NCBI RefSeq assembly: GCF_002270355.1
Contig: NZ_NJFZ01000017.1
Location: forward strand, 216,939 to 280,938
Length of the DNA stretch: 64,000 bases
Direction of reading: 5' to 3'
Source of the DNA: Flectobacillus sp. BAB-3569
Lineage (GTDB): Bacteria; Bacteroidota; Bacteroidia; Cytophagales; Spirosomataceae
Under the pieces are notes generated by a model. The model saw nothing but the letters and a program-made list of their open reading frames with translations. It ran no database searches and was not told the origin of the DNA. Of the stretch, positions 1 to 9,081 are shown in pieces (position 1 is the stretch's first letter; every line of letters begins with the position of its first letter). The position numbers and the translations under genes are program-made.

Positions 1-75
1 AAGAATCAGACCGAAAAACACAAATGTCATGATTTTTTCCAAGCCATCTGGTAACTTTGATTGCAGATATAACAT
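1..75 (-). CDS. N-terminus of an unidentified protein, cut by the window edge
   Basis: An ATG at 75 on the minus strand opens a reading frame that stays open for all 25 codons to the window edge. The peptide begins MLYLQSKLPDGLEKI and then turns hydrophobic (TFVFFGLIL), as at the start of a membrane protein. It lies divergent to mogA, about 100 bp away. The fragment is too short to assign a family, and chance is not excluded. Confidence 0.4.
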   Translation of the reverse strand, partial: MLYLQSKLPDGLEKIMTFVFFGLIL

Positions 76-174
76 ATTTCTGGTTGTTGAATGTAAAGGA
101 AATTGTATGCATCAAAAATACATAAGCCAGCTTCAATAACCATACATTATCTTTTAAAACATTACTTTATACTC

Positions 175-705
175 ATGGAACCAATCAAAATTGGCGTAAT
201 CAATGTTTCAGACCGTGCAAGTGCAGGTATTTATGAAGATATTCCAGGAAAAGCCGTTGTCGAAACATTAAAAGAATATCTGGTTTCTGAATTTGAAACT
301 GTTTACAAGGTCATTCCTGACGAACAAGACCTTATTTCAGAAACGTTAAAATATATGTCAGATACTGAAGGTTGTTGCTTAATTGTAACGACTGGCGGTA
401 CAGGACCTGCCAAAAGAGATGTAACTCCAGAGGCAACCGAGGCTGTTTGTGAAAAAATGATGCCGGGTTTTGGCGAACTAATGCGTACTGAAAGTCTAAA
501 ATATGTTCCTACGGCTATTCTTTCCAGACAAACAGCTGGAATCAGAGGTAAATCGCTCATTATCAACTTACCTGGCAAACCAAAGGCTATCCGCCAATGC
601 TTAGATGCCGTATTCCCCGCAGTTCCTTATTGCATAGATTTGATAGAGGGTCCTTTTTTGGTATGTAATCAGGAGGTCATGAAAGAATTTAGACCTAAGT
701 CATAA
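175..705 (+). CDS. mogA: Molybdopterin adenylyltransferase (MogA/MoaB family)
   Basis: Activates molybdopterin by adenylylation before molybdate insertion, in the cytoplasmic molybdenum cofactor pathway. The 176-residue product has the MoCF-binding fold signatures: an N-terminal beta strand IKIGVINVSDRAS, the ligand-binding loop TTGGTGPAKRD near residues 72-82, and the PGKPKAI loop near 133-139. I chose the ATG at 175 because the family begins directly with this strand; the upstream extension to 103 has no family resemblance. No other Moco gene is in the window, so its partner genes must lie elsewhere or to the left. MogA and MoaB are hard to separate on sequence alone. Confidence 0.9.
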   Translation: MEPIKIGVINVSDRASAGIYEDIPGKAVVETLKEYLVSEFETVYKVIPDEQDLISETLKYMSDTEGCCLIVTTGGTGPAKRDVTPEATEAVCEKMMPGFGELMRTESLKYVPTAILSRQTAGIRGKSLIINLPGKPKAIRQCLDAVFPAVPYCIDLIEGPFLVCNQEVMKEFRPKS

Positions 706-824
706 ACCAAATGAATCCGTATTTAAGATAAATTATACCGCAAATGTGGTATTTTTACTGATAAGGTTGCGAGGTATATTTGCATATATCGATACCAACT
801 ATCGATATATACAACTTTCACACC

Positions 825-1607
825 ATGAAAAGTACAACCTTTACCCTAAATACCACGCAAATTAATAGTTTTTGGCAACCCACTCTGGAGAGTTCTGAAG
901 CCTCGAAGGGAAGTTATTTTAATTTGAATAATGCATTGCTTAATGAGGTACTCAAAATTCAACAACTGGGACTAGTCATTTGGAGTCCAGATAGCAATGA
1001 GTACGGCTTACTATTGGGGGAATTACAAAAAGTTTGCGGATGGTCAAATGAACTTCTCAAAAAAATGGGTCCAGAGAATTTTCTTTCCCATTTGGTTTCG
1101 TCAAGCTTCACAGGTTTGTGTTTGCTCATGAAGCATATGAATACCTATCTTACGAGTATTCCCGAAAATCAACTTCATGATTTCAGAGCAATTTATGATT
1201 ATGAACTCGTAGGTAACGATGGTCATATCAGGCGAATATGTCAGGAAAATAGCATTTTAACACTCGATAAAAATAGCAAAGTACAATATTTTCTCTCATG
1301 TATTTCCAATATAAGCAATGTCAAAAGAGATGGCAAACAACATCTCTTTTTGACTGGCTCTTCAAAGGAAATGCTTATCGAGATAGATCAGCTTACCAAT
1401 GTTTGTACGGAGCTTCAACTCCTTACCACACGAGAACTTGAAATAGCTAGATTTATGGGTAAAGGGCTACAAAGTGAGGAAATCTCGGAGCTTTTAAATA
1501 TTGCGCTGACCACAGTGTATAAACATCGTCAGAATATTCTTCAAAAATTAAAAATGCAAGACACTAGTGAGGCTTTGCATTTATTAAAAACACTCAAAAT
1601 GATATAA
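825..1607 (+). CDS. LuxR-type HTH regulator with PAS-like N-terminal domain
   Basis: A probable cytoplasmic DNA-binding regulator of 260 residues. The C-terminal ~60 residues are a clear LuxR/GerE helix-turn-helix: LTTRELEIARFMGKG, then the recognition region EEISELLNIALTTVYKHRQNI. The N-terminal part (roughly residues 40-180, with VIWSPDSNEYGLL followed by a VCGWSNELL-like helix) resembles the divergent PAS folds common in Bacteroidota LuxR regulators, but I cannot name a ligand. The ATG at 825 is preferred over one at 780 because the extra residues look non-coding. The gene stands alone and ends at a strong hairpin, so it is probably monocistronic. Confidence 0.75.
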   Translation: MKSTTFTLNTTQINSFWQPTLESSEASKGSYFNLNNALLNEVLKIQQLGLVIWSPDSNEYGLLLGELQKVCGWSNELLKKMGPENFLSHLVSSSFTGLCLLMKHMNTYLTSIPENQLHDFRAIYDYELVGNDGHIRRICQENSILTLDKNSKVQYFLSCISNISNVKRDGKQHLFLTGSSKEMLIEIDQLTNVCTELQLLTTRELEIARFMGKGLQSEEISELLNIALTTVYKHRQNILQKLKMQDTSEALHLLKTLKMI

Positions 1608-1648
1608 AAATAGCCCAACCGTTTGGCCGAGCTATTTTCGATTTTTTT
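1606..1648 (+). terminator. Rho-independent terminator after the LuxR-type gene
   Basis: AAAATAGC at 1607-1614 pairs with GCTATTTT at 1631-1638, with a second internal CCAA/TTGG pairing, and a run of seven T follows at 1642-1648. It overlaps the stop codon of the upstream gene. It also faces the end of the convergent XRE gene. Confidence 0.75.
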
Positions 1649-1675
1649 GAAAAATCTTTATATCCTTACTTTGTT

Positions 1676-2758
1676 CTAAATTCTTCCTAATTCAGTTTTC
1701 AAATCCTCAACTAAATCCTTTATACGTTCTAAGGAAGGTTGTGGTTCAGGCATTTGGTAACTGACAAAAGCCAAGCACTCCCAAATTTCTTGAATATCTT
1801 TCAGGCTCACTTCTTTACTCGAAATATTAGCTTTGTCTGAACTCAACAATAAAGTTCCTTTAATTTTTGCCTGACTGTAGACACGTCGGTATAAAATACC
1901 GTTTTGAGAAGAAACAATGATGTAATGCTGACCGTCCTTTATGTCTGACCAATCTTTGATTTGACTTCCGATAATAATCGAGTTGTCCAACACAAAATCA
2001 TCTCCTGACTCAAATGCACGGCAATTATTTGAGTGTATATTAGGCAAAAGCATACTAGGTAGCGCCCCAATAAACTCCTGTCGTTGACAATTCGCAGCAT
2101 AATCTTTTCCAGCCTGTTTGGTAACCAGTCGAATAGCTCCAGCCAAAGTAGGTGATTTGGGCGACTCTGGATGGGTGTTTGTTCGTGGAACAGGTATTGA
2201 AACAGATGGGGCAATAGAATTGACAAACTGCTTGTCCCCTTCTACTGAGTGATATTTTTTCGGAACAACTCTCTGTGAAACCAAATTTACTTGGTTTTCA
2301 GTACGATAATATTTTTCGACTACCTGTTGAATCGGCAATGATGGAATAACAACCTGAGACTCGGTGGGCGGTACCGTAGGACTACCTTGATAAAAACTCT
2401 GAATAGGATTAACGGAGGAAGTACTTGTCGGAAAGGTGTTGGCAATAAGTGCACCAATCGAACTTGGCTCAGAGTCATTGGGAGGAGCAGCCGTTTTGTA
2501 GGGATTTGTAGCACCCGACGACATACCAGCAATACCTGGCGTATCTCTAATTTTGCGAATATCGGTCTTGATGAGAGCATCAACCGAAGTACCAAATACC
2601 TGAGCAATCATTTTGAGATTTTCCAAATTTGGATTGGCACGAGCCTCCTCGTAAGCACCCAATAAAGAACGCTTAATTCCTATTCGACGAGCAAATTGCT
2701 CCTGAGTAAGACCGTTGAGTCTACGAAGATATTTGATATTGTTACTTACAATCGACAT
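1676..2758 (-). CDS. XRE-family regulator with a C-terminal S24/LexA-like fold
   Basis: A 360-residue transcriptional regulator. Residues 1-65 form a Cro/CI-type helix-turn-helix (NIKYLRRLNGLTQEQFARRIGIKRSLLG). Residues ~70-235 are a low-complexity Pro/Ser/Thr linker. Residues ~240-340 look like the dimerisation fold of LexA/CI (peptidase S24), with the strand pattern FVLDNSIIIGSQI ... DGQHYIIVSSQNGILYRRVY. At the position of the catalytic GDSM serine the sequence reads GDDF, and the catalytic lysine position reads R, so self-cleavage is unlikely. This layout is widespread in Bacteroidota. No prophage genes are nearby, so a host role is more likely than a phage repressor. Confidence 0.8.
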   Translation of the reverse strand: MSIVSNNIKYLRRLNGLTQEQFARRIGIKRSLLGAYEEARANPNLENLKMIAQVFGTSVDALIKTDIRKIRDTPGIAGMSSGATNPYKTAAPPNDSEPSSIGALIANTFPTSTSSVNPIQSFYQGSPTVPPTESQVVIPSLPIQQVVEKYYRTENQVNLVSQRVVPKKYHSVEGDKQFVNSIAPSVSIPVPRTNTHPESPKSPTLAGAIRLVTKQAGKDYAANCQRQEFIGALPSMLLPNIHSNNCRAFESGDDFVLDNSIIIGSQIKDWSDIKDGQHYIIVSSQNGILYRRVYSQAKIKGTLLLSSDKANISSKEVSLKDIQEIWECLAFVSYQMPEPQPSLERIKDLVEDLKTELGRI

Positions 2759-2895
2759 GATTTTTTCCTTTCTGCACGAATAAGCCGTTTCCTTGAGATA
2801 AATACTTTTGATGGAAATTTACGATATTATTCGAAAAAATTCCAGTAATTGCCCTTTTATCCCTTAAAAAACGTGTGATTTAGCTAAAGCTCATT

Positions 2896-4517
2896 CTAAG
2901 GCTGATGACCATCTTCCAGCAAACGAATAGCATTATAAGCGTTTACTACGCCACCGGTAATGGATAGTTTACTAAACTCAACCAAATCGCTTGTACCGGG
3001 CTGAGTTACTTTGGTATGAGGCATTTTTGTTGCCGATTGTAGGATTACTTTCTTGATTTGTTTTGAAGAAAGTTCAGGATAATAACTCTTAATCACGGCG
3101 GCCAAACCAGTTACCACTGGCGCAGCCATACTCGTACCACTCAAATCTTCATATTTAGAACCTACCACTGTCGATTTGAGATCAACACCTGGTGCAAAGA
3201 CATCTACGGTTTTTCCTCCATAATTAGAAAACTCTGCGATAGCACTTGGCGGTTGAAGCCAGCTAGTAGCTCCTACTTCAATCCAGTTTTCTGCAATTTT
3301 TCCATCCAAATATCTTTTTGAAGGAAAATTATCATTTATATCTATATTTTCATTTTCGTTACCCGCCGCATGAATCAATAAAACATCTTTTGATTCTGCA
3401 TAACGTACAGCCTCGTCCACAGCGGATTTTTGGGGAGAAAAGGGCTTTCCAAAACTCATATTGATAATTTTGGCGCCATTGTCCACCGCATATCTAATAG
3501 CATTAGCAACGTCTTTGTCTCGCTCATCGCCTTCAGGTATAGCACGCAAAATCATCAATTTCACATCGCTTGCAACCCCCAAAATGCCCAAGGCATTACG
3601 ACGGTTGGCGGCAATAATTCCTGCCACGTGTGTACCATGACGAGCATCAGGGCCTTTTACTTCGTTGTTTCCGTAATTTCTATCAGCAATATTATTTACA
3701 TCATCACCAATAATTTCTTGACGAGCATTATAATTCATATTGACGCCAAACTTCATTTGTGCATCATAATAATCAAAACCTTCCTTGAGTGATGCCTCGT
3801 CTTGTCCAACCTTAGCGAGTACCTCGTACATTCTTTTGGCTGCCTTCACCTCTTCTGGCGCTGTAACGCCAATTCTGGTTAGTTCAGCATTTCCTACTTG
3901 ATCTGAAGCGGTATAATCCAAAATAATTTTTTTGGCCTCCACAAACTTATTGTAGAGCTTTATGACAAATGCACCCTGCTCATTAAGTTCTTTTATTTTA
4001 TCGTCGTATTTAAGTTTTACTTTTTTGTAAATATCATATTCCGCTTTTTGTTTGGACGAAAGACCTGCAATATCTCTATCTCGAAAACTCCCATACTTTG
4101 CTTTTAAGCGCACATACTCACGCGTGAGCTCCATATTCTCACGTTCAAGATCCTGACCTTTAGCATTTCCCAAAAATCCCATCCATTTACATCATCGACA
4201 AATCCATTGTGGTCATCATCTATTCCGTTATTAGGAATCTCGTTGGGATTGACCCAAATATTGTCTTTCAAATCCTCGTGATTAGTATCTACCCCAGAAT
4301 CGATAATAGCAACTATAACGGTTTTAGATTTCTTTTTATTGAGAATTTCACGGTAGGCACGCTCTGTACTTATTCCCAGCACACCATCTTGCTGAAAATC
4401 CAAATTAAACCAGTTATCGGGAGCTTTATTGAAAGAGTTATCGAGGTACTGCGCAGATGCAGAACCTATTATTGAAAAGAAAATAGCAGCAGTTAAGGCA
4501 ATCTTAGATTTAATCAT
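2896..4517 (-). pseudogene. Secreted subtilisin-like serine protease (S8), split by a -1 frameshift
   Basis: An exported subtilase. The N-terminal part (4104-4517) has a signal peptide ending SASAQ and the catalytic Asp in VAIIDSGVD (about residue 73). The C-terminal part (to 2896) has the catalytic His in HGTHVAG (about 294 of the joined protein) and Ser in LSGTSMAAP (about 463). A ~180-residue charged insertion between Asp and His is usual for Bacteroidota S8 enzymes. The two parts are in different frames. The junction is a run of five T on the coding strand (A at 4172-4176); six would restore the family motif NGWDFLGN and give one protein of about 540 residues. All catalytic residues survive, so a sequencing indel is a serious alternative to real decay. 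Confidence 0.85.
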
Positions 4518-4857
4518 AAACTAGTACTTAATGGAGTCTGTGATGCACTACTTAAAAACGGCTTAGTAAGGTTGGATAACGAATTTCTAAGGTCGAGAGA
4601 AGTATTTTATCAAACGTCGCAAACAGCTCCCACACAAATACGAACACGGTGTTTGTGTTTTGACGATAACAAACAGCTAGAAGTGCTCAAAATAAGTAGG
4701 GTAGTTTTATGCAAAACTAAGAAAATATATCCGATTCTCAAGATTTTGAAGGTTCTGTATTAAATAAATCGAGCAATCGGCATTTCAGGAACTTGAAGAT
4801 ACCATTTTTTGTATTTAATGTATATACAATAAATTTCAACATGCTCAATTTGTGCCC
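4518..4857. other. Divergent intergenic region with an inverted repeat
   Basis: The 340 bp between the subtilase and MFS starts must hold both promoters. ACACAAA at 4632-4638 and TTTGTGT at 4652-4658 form an inverted repeat that could be an operator or hairpin. A 63-codon open frame at 4572-4763 has no recognisable protein character and is not called. Confidence 0.4.
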
Positions 4858-6117
4858 ATGAAACATCTTTTACAGCATTGGTGGATTCAACGATATTACC
4901 CTTTCCTCATTTGTTTTGCAGGTTTGTTGATTTTGGTAGTAATCAATGGTCTTACATCAACTACCATTTCAGTATTCGATAGAGTGTTGTTGGATGAATT
5001 TCAATGGTCGCGTTCGGAGTTAAAATTGAGAGATTCGATACCCAATGCCACGGCCTTCGCTTTGATATTTTTTTCAGGGTTATTGATAGATAAATTTCGG
5101 GTAAGAAGATTACTATTGGTAGGAAGTTTAATCCTAAGTATAGCATTATATTCTTACAGTCTGATTCATACGAAATTCGAAGCTTATTTTATTCACTTTT
5201 TATTTGGTGTTGCATACACTCTTTCGGGGTCTGTGTCGGCGATTATTCTGGTTTCTAGTTGGTTTCATAAACACAAAGGCTTGGCGCTTGGTATTACCTT
5301 GGCAGGAACGAGTCTGGGCAGTTTTGTATTTCCAAACCTTATTCATCATTGGTTAGAACTGTGGGGCTGGAGAAGTACCTTCCAACATTTGGCCATTTTT
5401 CCCCTCATATTATTTGCTTTTATTTTTCTATTTATCAAAAGTTCCCCTTCCGAACTCAATCTTAAAGCATTTGGTAGTGAAGACGCATCTGATTCCGCTG
5501 GAGGCAATTTAGCAGAACCTTTAGCCGAAGGTTTAAGCTTTGAGCAAGCCTTACAAACACCCACTTTTTGGCTGATATGCCTTTGTGGCTTTCTTACTTT
5601 TTACGGTTTGTTAGGAGTGGTCGCCAATCTGTTCTTGCATATTACTGATTTAGGTTTTACCGCCAAAGATGCCACTTTTGCCTTGACCTTATACTTTGGG
5701 GTAGCCTTCGGAGGAAAACTCCTGATCACTTCTGTATCAGATTATTTTAATACTTACCGCGTTTTTACGCTTTGTTGTACGTTGATGACCGTTTCGGTGC
5801 TAGGATTTACCACCATGGAAAAAGACCTAGTTTACTGGGCCACCGCAGGAATGGCGTTGAGTTGGGGCGGTATCTATTCGATGTATAATGTATTAACAAT
5901 TAGAACATTTGGCTTAAAATCGGCAGGAAAAATCAATGGCACTATCAATATGTTTGAGTCTGCTGGCGCATTTTGTGGACCGATTTTTACAGGATTCATC
6001 TTCGATAAAACTCACTCCTATCAGTTAGCTTTCTTAATTATCACTTGTATGATGGGTTTTGCCACATTGCTTTCTTTTTTATTTTCTGCTAAAAAACAAT
6101 CAACTTCCCAAGCTTAG
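4858..6117 (+). CDS. MFS transporter, monocarboxylate/oxalate-formate type
   Basis: An inner-membrane carrier of about 419 residues with 12 predicted hydrophobic segments in two six-helix halves, separated by a hydrophilic loop near residues 200-225. The helix 2-3 loop carries the short basic motif DKFRVRR expected of MFS proteins. An N-terminal VFDRVLLDEFQWSRSEL stretch resembles the oxalate:formate antiporter/monocarboxylate branch (typically EFGWSR after helix 1). The substrate cannot be read from the sequence. I prefer ATG at 4858 to the GTG two codons upstream. It stands alone, divergent from the subtilase. Confidence 0.8.
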   Translation: MKHLLQHWWIQRYYPFLICFAGLLILVVINGLTSTTISVFDRVLLDEFQWSRSELKLRDSIPNATAFALIFFSGLLIDKFRVRRLLLVGSLILSIALYSYSLIHTKFEAYFIHFLFGVAYTLSGSVSAIILVSSWFHKHKGLALGITLAGTSLGSFVFPNLIHHWLELWGWRSTFQHLAIFPLILFAFIFLFIKSSPSELNLKAFGSEDASDSAGGNLAEPLAEGLSFEQALQTPTFWLICLCGFLTFYGLLGVVANLFLHITDLGFTAKDATFALTLYFGVAFGGKLLITSVSDYFNTYRVFTLCCTLMTVSVLGFTTMEKDLVYWATAGMALSWGGIYSMYNVLTIRTFGLKSAGKINGTINMFESAGAFCGPIFTGFIFDKTHSYQLAFLIITCMMGFATLLSFLFSAKKQSTSQA

Positions 6118-6195
6118 ATTACAGTGTTTTCAAAATAAAATCAAGATAGTCTAAACCAGTTTTTTATCTTTGTTACTCATTTAAAAACTGAAGGT

Positions 6196-6312
6196 ATAAG
6201 CTTTAGGCATTAGGCAAAAAAGTCTAAATTACTTCTTGAGAAATACTTTTAACTATTGCATATAGCCTAGAGCTTAAAGCGGGTAAAATTATTTTTATTT
6301 TGCCCATTACCT
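6196..6312. repeat. Interspersed palindromic repeat, family 1 copy
   Basis: A TAAGCTTTAGGCATTAGGCA-like stretch at about 6196-6217 faces its near-complement (GCATATAGCCTAGAGCTTAA) at about 6257-6277, followed by an ATTTTGCCCATTACCTTAA-like end. Related words and the same 3' end recur near 21.4-22.0, 26.4-26.6 and 42.9 kb. It lies between the MFS and aminotransferase genes. Confidence 0.55.
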
Positions 6313-6331
6313 TAACAATCCAAAGACTATT

Positions 6332-7477
6332 ATGTTCAATTTTGACGAAATCATCAACCGACACAACACTGACTCTACCAAATGGGATTTTAATAACGAC
6401 CCCGAAAATGTGATTCCTATGCCTGTGGCAGACATGGACTTCCGTTGTCCAGAGCCTATCATTCAGGCGATGCTTGAGGTGGCAGAACACGGAGTAATGG
6501 GTTATTCTTTTGTACCAAAAGAGTTAAAAAGCTTGTTTACTCAACGTATGAAAGACCTCTACGATTGGGAGATTCAAGAAGAATGGCAAGTGTGGATTCC
6601 GGGCTTAGTGCCGGGCATCACGACAAGCTATAAAGCGGTGGGACAATCGGGGGATGAAGTCATGACAACAATTCCTGTATATGGTCCGTTTCATTTGGCA
6701 CCAAATTGGGCAGATAGAAAATTAGTCACCGTCCCATTGCTACTCGAAGGCGAACGCTGGGTTATGGACTTTGAGGCTATCGAAAAAGCGATGACTCCTA
6801 GAACAAAGGTCTTTATGCTTTGTAATCCATATAACCCAGGAGGTACAGTATTTACGCCAGCAGAACTTACCAAATTGGTAGAAATATGCCAAAGACACAA
6901 CGTCGTGATTTGTTCTGATGAAATTCACTGTGACTTAATTTTGGATGAAAATCTTCGTCATACTCCGACAGCCAGTTTGAGTCCTGAGGCTGCACAAATG
7001 ACCATTACTTTGATGGCACCAAGTAAGACCTTCAATATTGCAGGCTTGGGTTGTTCGGTAGCGATTATTCCTAACAAAGAACTAAGAGATAAGTTTATTT
7101 TTGCCAAAGCAGGTGTTTTTCCAGAACTCAATCGCTTTGGTATTCGTGCAGCTTATGCTGCGTACAAAGATTGTGAGCCATGGCGTAAAGAACTTGTCAA
7201 GTATCTAAAAACCAATCATGATATTTTGCACACCGCCATGAATGCCATTCCGGGCTTAAAAATGAACAAGTTAGAAGCTACCTACTTAGCTTGGGTAGAT
7301 GCAAGAGAAACAGGCATTGAGAATTTAGCAGAGCACCTACTCAAACATGGTATCCGTGTAGTAGATGGACCTGTTTTTAAGGGACAAGGATTCTTTAGAG
7401 TAAATTTTGGCTGTACAAGAGCCACTTTAGAGGAAGGAATAAAGCGAATTCAAGAGGCGTTTGCTTCAGTAAATTAG
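6332..7477 (+). CDS. PLP-dependent C-S lyase/aminotransferase, MalY/PatB type
   Basis: A 381-residue fold-type I PLP enzyme. It opens with FDEIINRHNTDSTKWD, typical of MalY/PatB cystathionine beta-lyases, followed by PMPVADMDF. It has the CNPYNPGG substrate/PLP loop near 164-171, SDEIHCDL near 195, and the Schiff-base lysine in MAPSKTFNIAGL (about K232). Likely reaction: beta-elimination from cystathionine or cysteine conjugates giving homocysteine or thiol, pyruvate and ammonia; aminotransferase activity is possible. It ends at a large bidirectional hairpin and appears to be monocistronic. Family assignment is firm, substrate is inferred. Confidence 0.85.
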   Translation: MFNFDEIINRHNTDSTKWDFNNDPENVIPMPVADMDFRCPEPIIQAMLEVAEHGVMGYSFVPKELKSLFTQRMKDLYDWEIQEEWQVWIPGLVPGITTSYKAVGQSGDEVMTTIPVYGPFHLAPNWADRKLVTVPLLLEGERWVMDFEAIEKAMTPRTKVFMLCNPYNPGGTVFTPAELTKLVEICQRHNVVICSDEIHCDLILDENLRHTPTASLSPEAAQMTITLMAPSKTFNIAGLGCSVAIIPNKELRDKFIFAKAGVFPELNRFGIRAAYAAYKDCEPWRKELVKYLKTNHDILHTAMNAIPGLKMNKLEATYLAWVDARETGIENLAEHLLKHGIRVVDGPVFKGQGFFRVNFGCTRATLEEGIKRIQEAFASVN

Positions 7478-7537
7478 TCGAACGATTGCTGATTTGTTTT
7501 TTTGATTTCGGAAATAGATACTTATTGATTTTTCTAA

Positions 7538-7598
7538 AATAAAGAGATTTAGTGGTTGTGTAATATTAAAGGGTTACACGCCACTGAATCTCTTTATT
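7538..7598. terminator. Long bidirectional terminator between convergent genes
   Basis: An 18-bp arm at 7538-7555 (AATAAAGAGATTTAGTGG) pairs with 7581-7598 with one G-T wobble, and GTGTAA/TTACAC extends the stem inward. It serves both the aminotransferase gene (plus) and the TauE/SafE gene (minus); its right arm overlaps the stop codon of the latter at 7597-7599. Confidence 0.8.
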
Positions 7599-8319
7599 AT
7601 TTATTCATACTTTGCCCGTGGCAAATGGGTATTTCTTTCGAATCAGGATTTTTGTCAAAATGTGGGCTCAGATATGGAATACCCAGATTTAATCCTCGCA
7701 CCACAAAAAATATGGCAAGCACAAAGGTATAAATAGGAACAATTTTCTGAAATTTTAACCGAAAAGTCCCTTTCAGCAAATGTGGTAAATAACTCACCAA
7801 AAGTAAGGCGGGAACTGTGCCTAGTCCGTACATTAACATATAAAGACTACCTTGAAATGGCGTAGATGTTGCCGCAGCACCAGCCAAGGCAATATACAAT
7901 ATTCCACAAGGCAGATAGCCATTTAGCAACCCTAACGTTCCAAAACCTACCAACGATTTCTGCTGAATTACTTTTGAGGCCGTTTTTTTCAATTTCCCCC
8001 ACAAACCCTGCATTGCTGATATACCCAAATTATGCTGGAAAAACACTAAGGTCAACATCATCAAACCTATCGCTATGGATAACCACTGTTGCATACCTGC
8101 CCAGCGAACACCCCAACCAAAATACCCAAAAACATATCCTAAACTCATGTAGGCAGATAACCTTCCGACATGATAACTCATTCGTGCCATAAATGCCTTG
8201 AGCGGACTCATTCCCCCTATAGGTAAAGCAACAGCAATTGGGCCGCACATACCGACACAATGCAAACTTCCCACAAAGCCTGTAATTAATGCGACCGAAA
8301 ATAAAGTTGATGACAACAT
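7597..8319 (-). CDS. Sulfite exporter TauE/SafE family protein (cytochrome oxidase maturation type)
   Basis: A 240-residue polytopic membrane protein with about six transmembrane segments. The N-terminal motif GSLHCVGMCGP near residues 17-27, with two cysteines, marks the DsbD-like/SafE subgroup usually encoded at the end of cbb3 oxidase (cco) gene sets and thought to act in copper or thiol handling during oxidase assembly. The upstream gene on the same strand is FixH, which supports that role. The structural genes ccoNOP and the ccoG/ccoI genes are not in the window. A 188-bp gap holding a repeat separates it from fixH. Confidence 0.8.
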   Translation of the reverse strand: MLSSTLFSVALITGFVGSLHCVGMCGPIAVALPIGGMSPLKAFMARMSYHVGRLSAYMSLGYVFGYFGWGVRWAGMQQWLSIAIGLMMLTLVFFQHNLGISAMQGLWGKLKKTASKVIQQKSLVGFGTLGLLNGYLPCGILYIALAGAAATSTPFQGSLYMLMYGLGTVPALLLVSYLPHLLKGTFRLKFQKIVPIYTFVLAIFFVVRGLNLGIPYLSPHFDKNPDSKEIPICHGQSMNK

Positions 8320-8321
8320 GC

Positions 8322-8374
8322 GTGTGAGTGATGAATTAGGAGTGATGAATTATGGGTTGTGAATTGTGAATGTA
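8322..8374. repeat. GTGAATTGTGAAT/GAGTGATGAATT repeat, family 2 copy
   Basis: Degenerate short direct repeats (GAGTGATGAATT twice, then GTGAATTGTGAATG). This is the same low-complexity family as at 13.8, 23.8, 48.3, 52.7, 53.1, 54.0 and 54.6 kb. Here it lies in the leader of the TauE/SafE gene. Confidence 0.6.
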
Positions 8375-8507
8375 AAATATTGATCAAATTTTATTTTGAG
8401 CAATTACTCCCATATTTAATATATATAACTTTCAATATATGGCAAATGCAATACATTGGCTATTCGTATTCTACTACCTTCGCACTAATCAGCCAACAGC
8501 AATTACC

Positions 8508-8957
8508 TTACTTTATTACGACCTCGTCTTCTAAATAATATTCCTCACGACCATCCGTCCATGTCGTTTGGATTTTCCAAAGTCCTTTTTTGAGATTCGT
8601 TGTAGGAATGGTCACCAACGAATTACTTTGGGCTAAAACAGGCACCGAAAAATCGAGATTTTTATCAGATGGTCTGAAAAAAGTCACCTCCCCTTTTTTG
8701 ACCGATGTCGGCAAGGCGATTCGAATGATTTGATCTGGAACTGAATAAGTCATTGATGATTTTTGCTTTAATAGTGAAGTATGTTGTATTCTTTCTATCT
8801 GTTTTTGATATACTTCTTCTTGTTGATAATAATTATCTGCCACAAGGTCAACTCTTTGTGAAATCATTCGGTAAACCATTGTGCCTATAAATCCAGCAAA
8901 AACTACAAAGGACAGTACAATTGCGCCACCCCAATTAATTGTATTAGAACGTGTCAT
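8508..8957 (-). CDS. fixH: FixH/CcoH family protein
   Basis: A 149-residue single-pass membrane protein. One transmembrane segment lies at about residues 11-32 (GGAIVLSFVVFAGFIGTMVY), followed by the FixH-typical RVDLVADNYYQQEEVYQKQI region and a periplasmic beta-rich domain (~70-149) containing GLWKIQTTWTDGREEYY. FixH/CcoH is needed for assembly or stability of cbb3 cytochrome c oxidase. It pairs with the downstream TauE/SafE gene on the same strand; no oxidase subunit gene is adjacent, so the rest of the set must be elsewhere. Confidence 0.85.
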   Translation of the reverse strand: MTRSNTINWGGAIVLSFVVFAGFIGTMVYRMISQRVDLVADNYYQQEEVYQKQIERIQHTSLLKQKSSMTYSVPDQIIRIALPTSVKKGEVTFFRPSDKNLDFSVPVLAQSNSLVTIPTTNLKKGLWKIQTTWTDGREEYYLEDEVVIK

Positions 8958-8983
8958 AACTCGTGAGTTTATATCAGAAAATC

Positions 8984-9022
8984 AAAAAGGGTAATTATGA
9001 ACCTTTTGATTCAAAATTACCC
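8984..9022 (-). terminator. Terminator after the small secreted protein gene
   Basis: GGGTAATT at 8989-8996 pairs with AATTACCC at 9015-9022. Reading the minus strand, the stem is followed by TTTTTG, a usable U-tract, so it ends transcription of the gene starting at 9534 before fixH. Confidence 0.6.
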
Positions 9023-9081
9023 TCTGAAATAGCTAGAAATAATGACAATTGTTAGCTTTTAAAATGAGTTTTCCTCAAAAC

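Noticed and set aside
4572..4763. 63-codon open frame between the subtilase and MFS genes
   Set aside because: No recognisable protein features, no start context, and it lies in the divergent promoter region.
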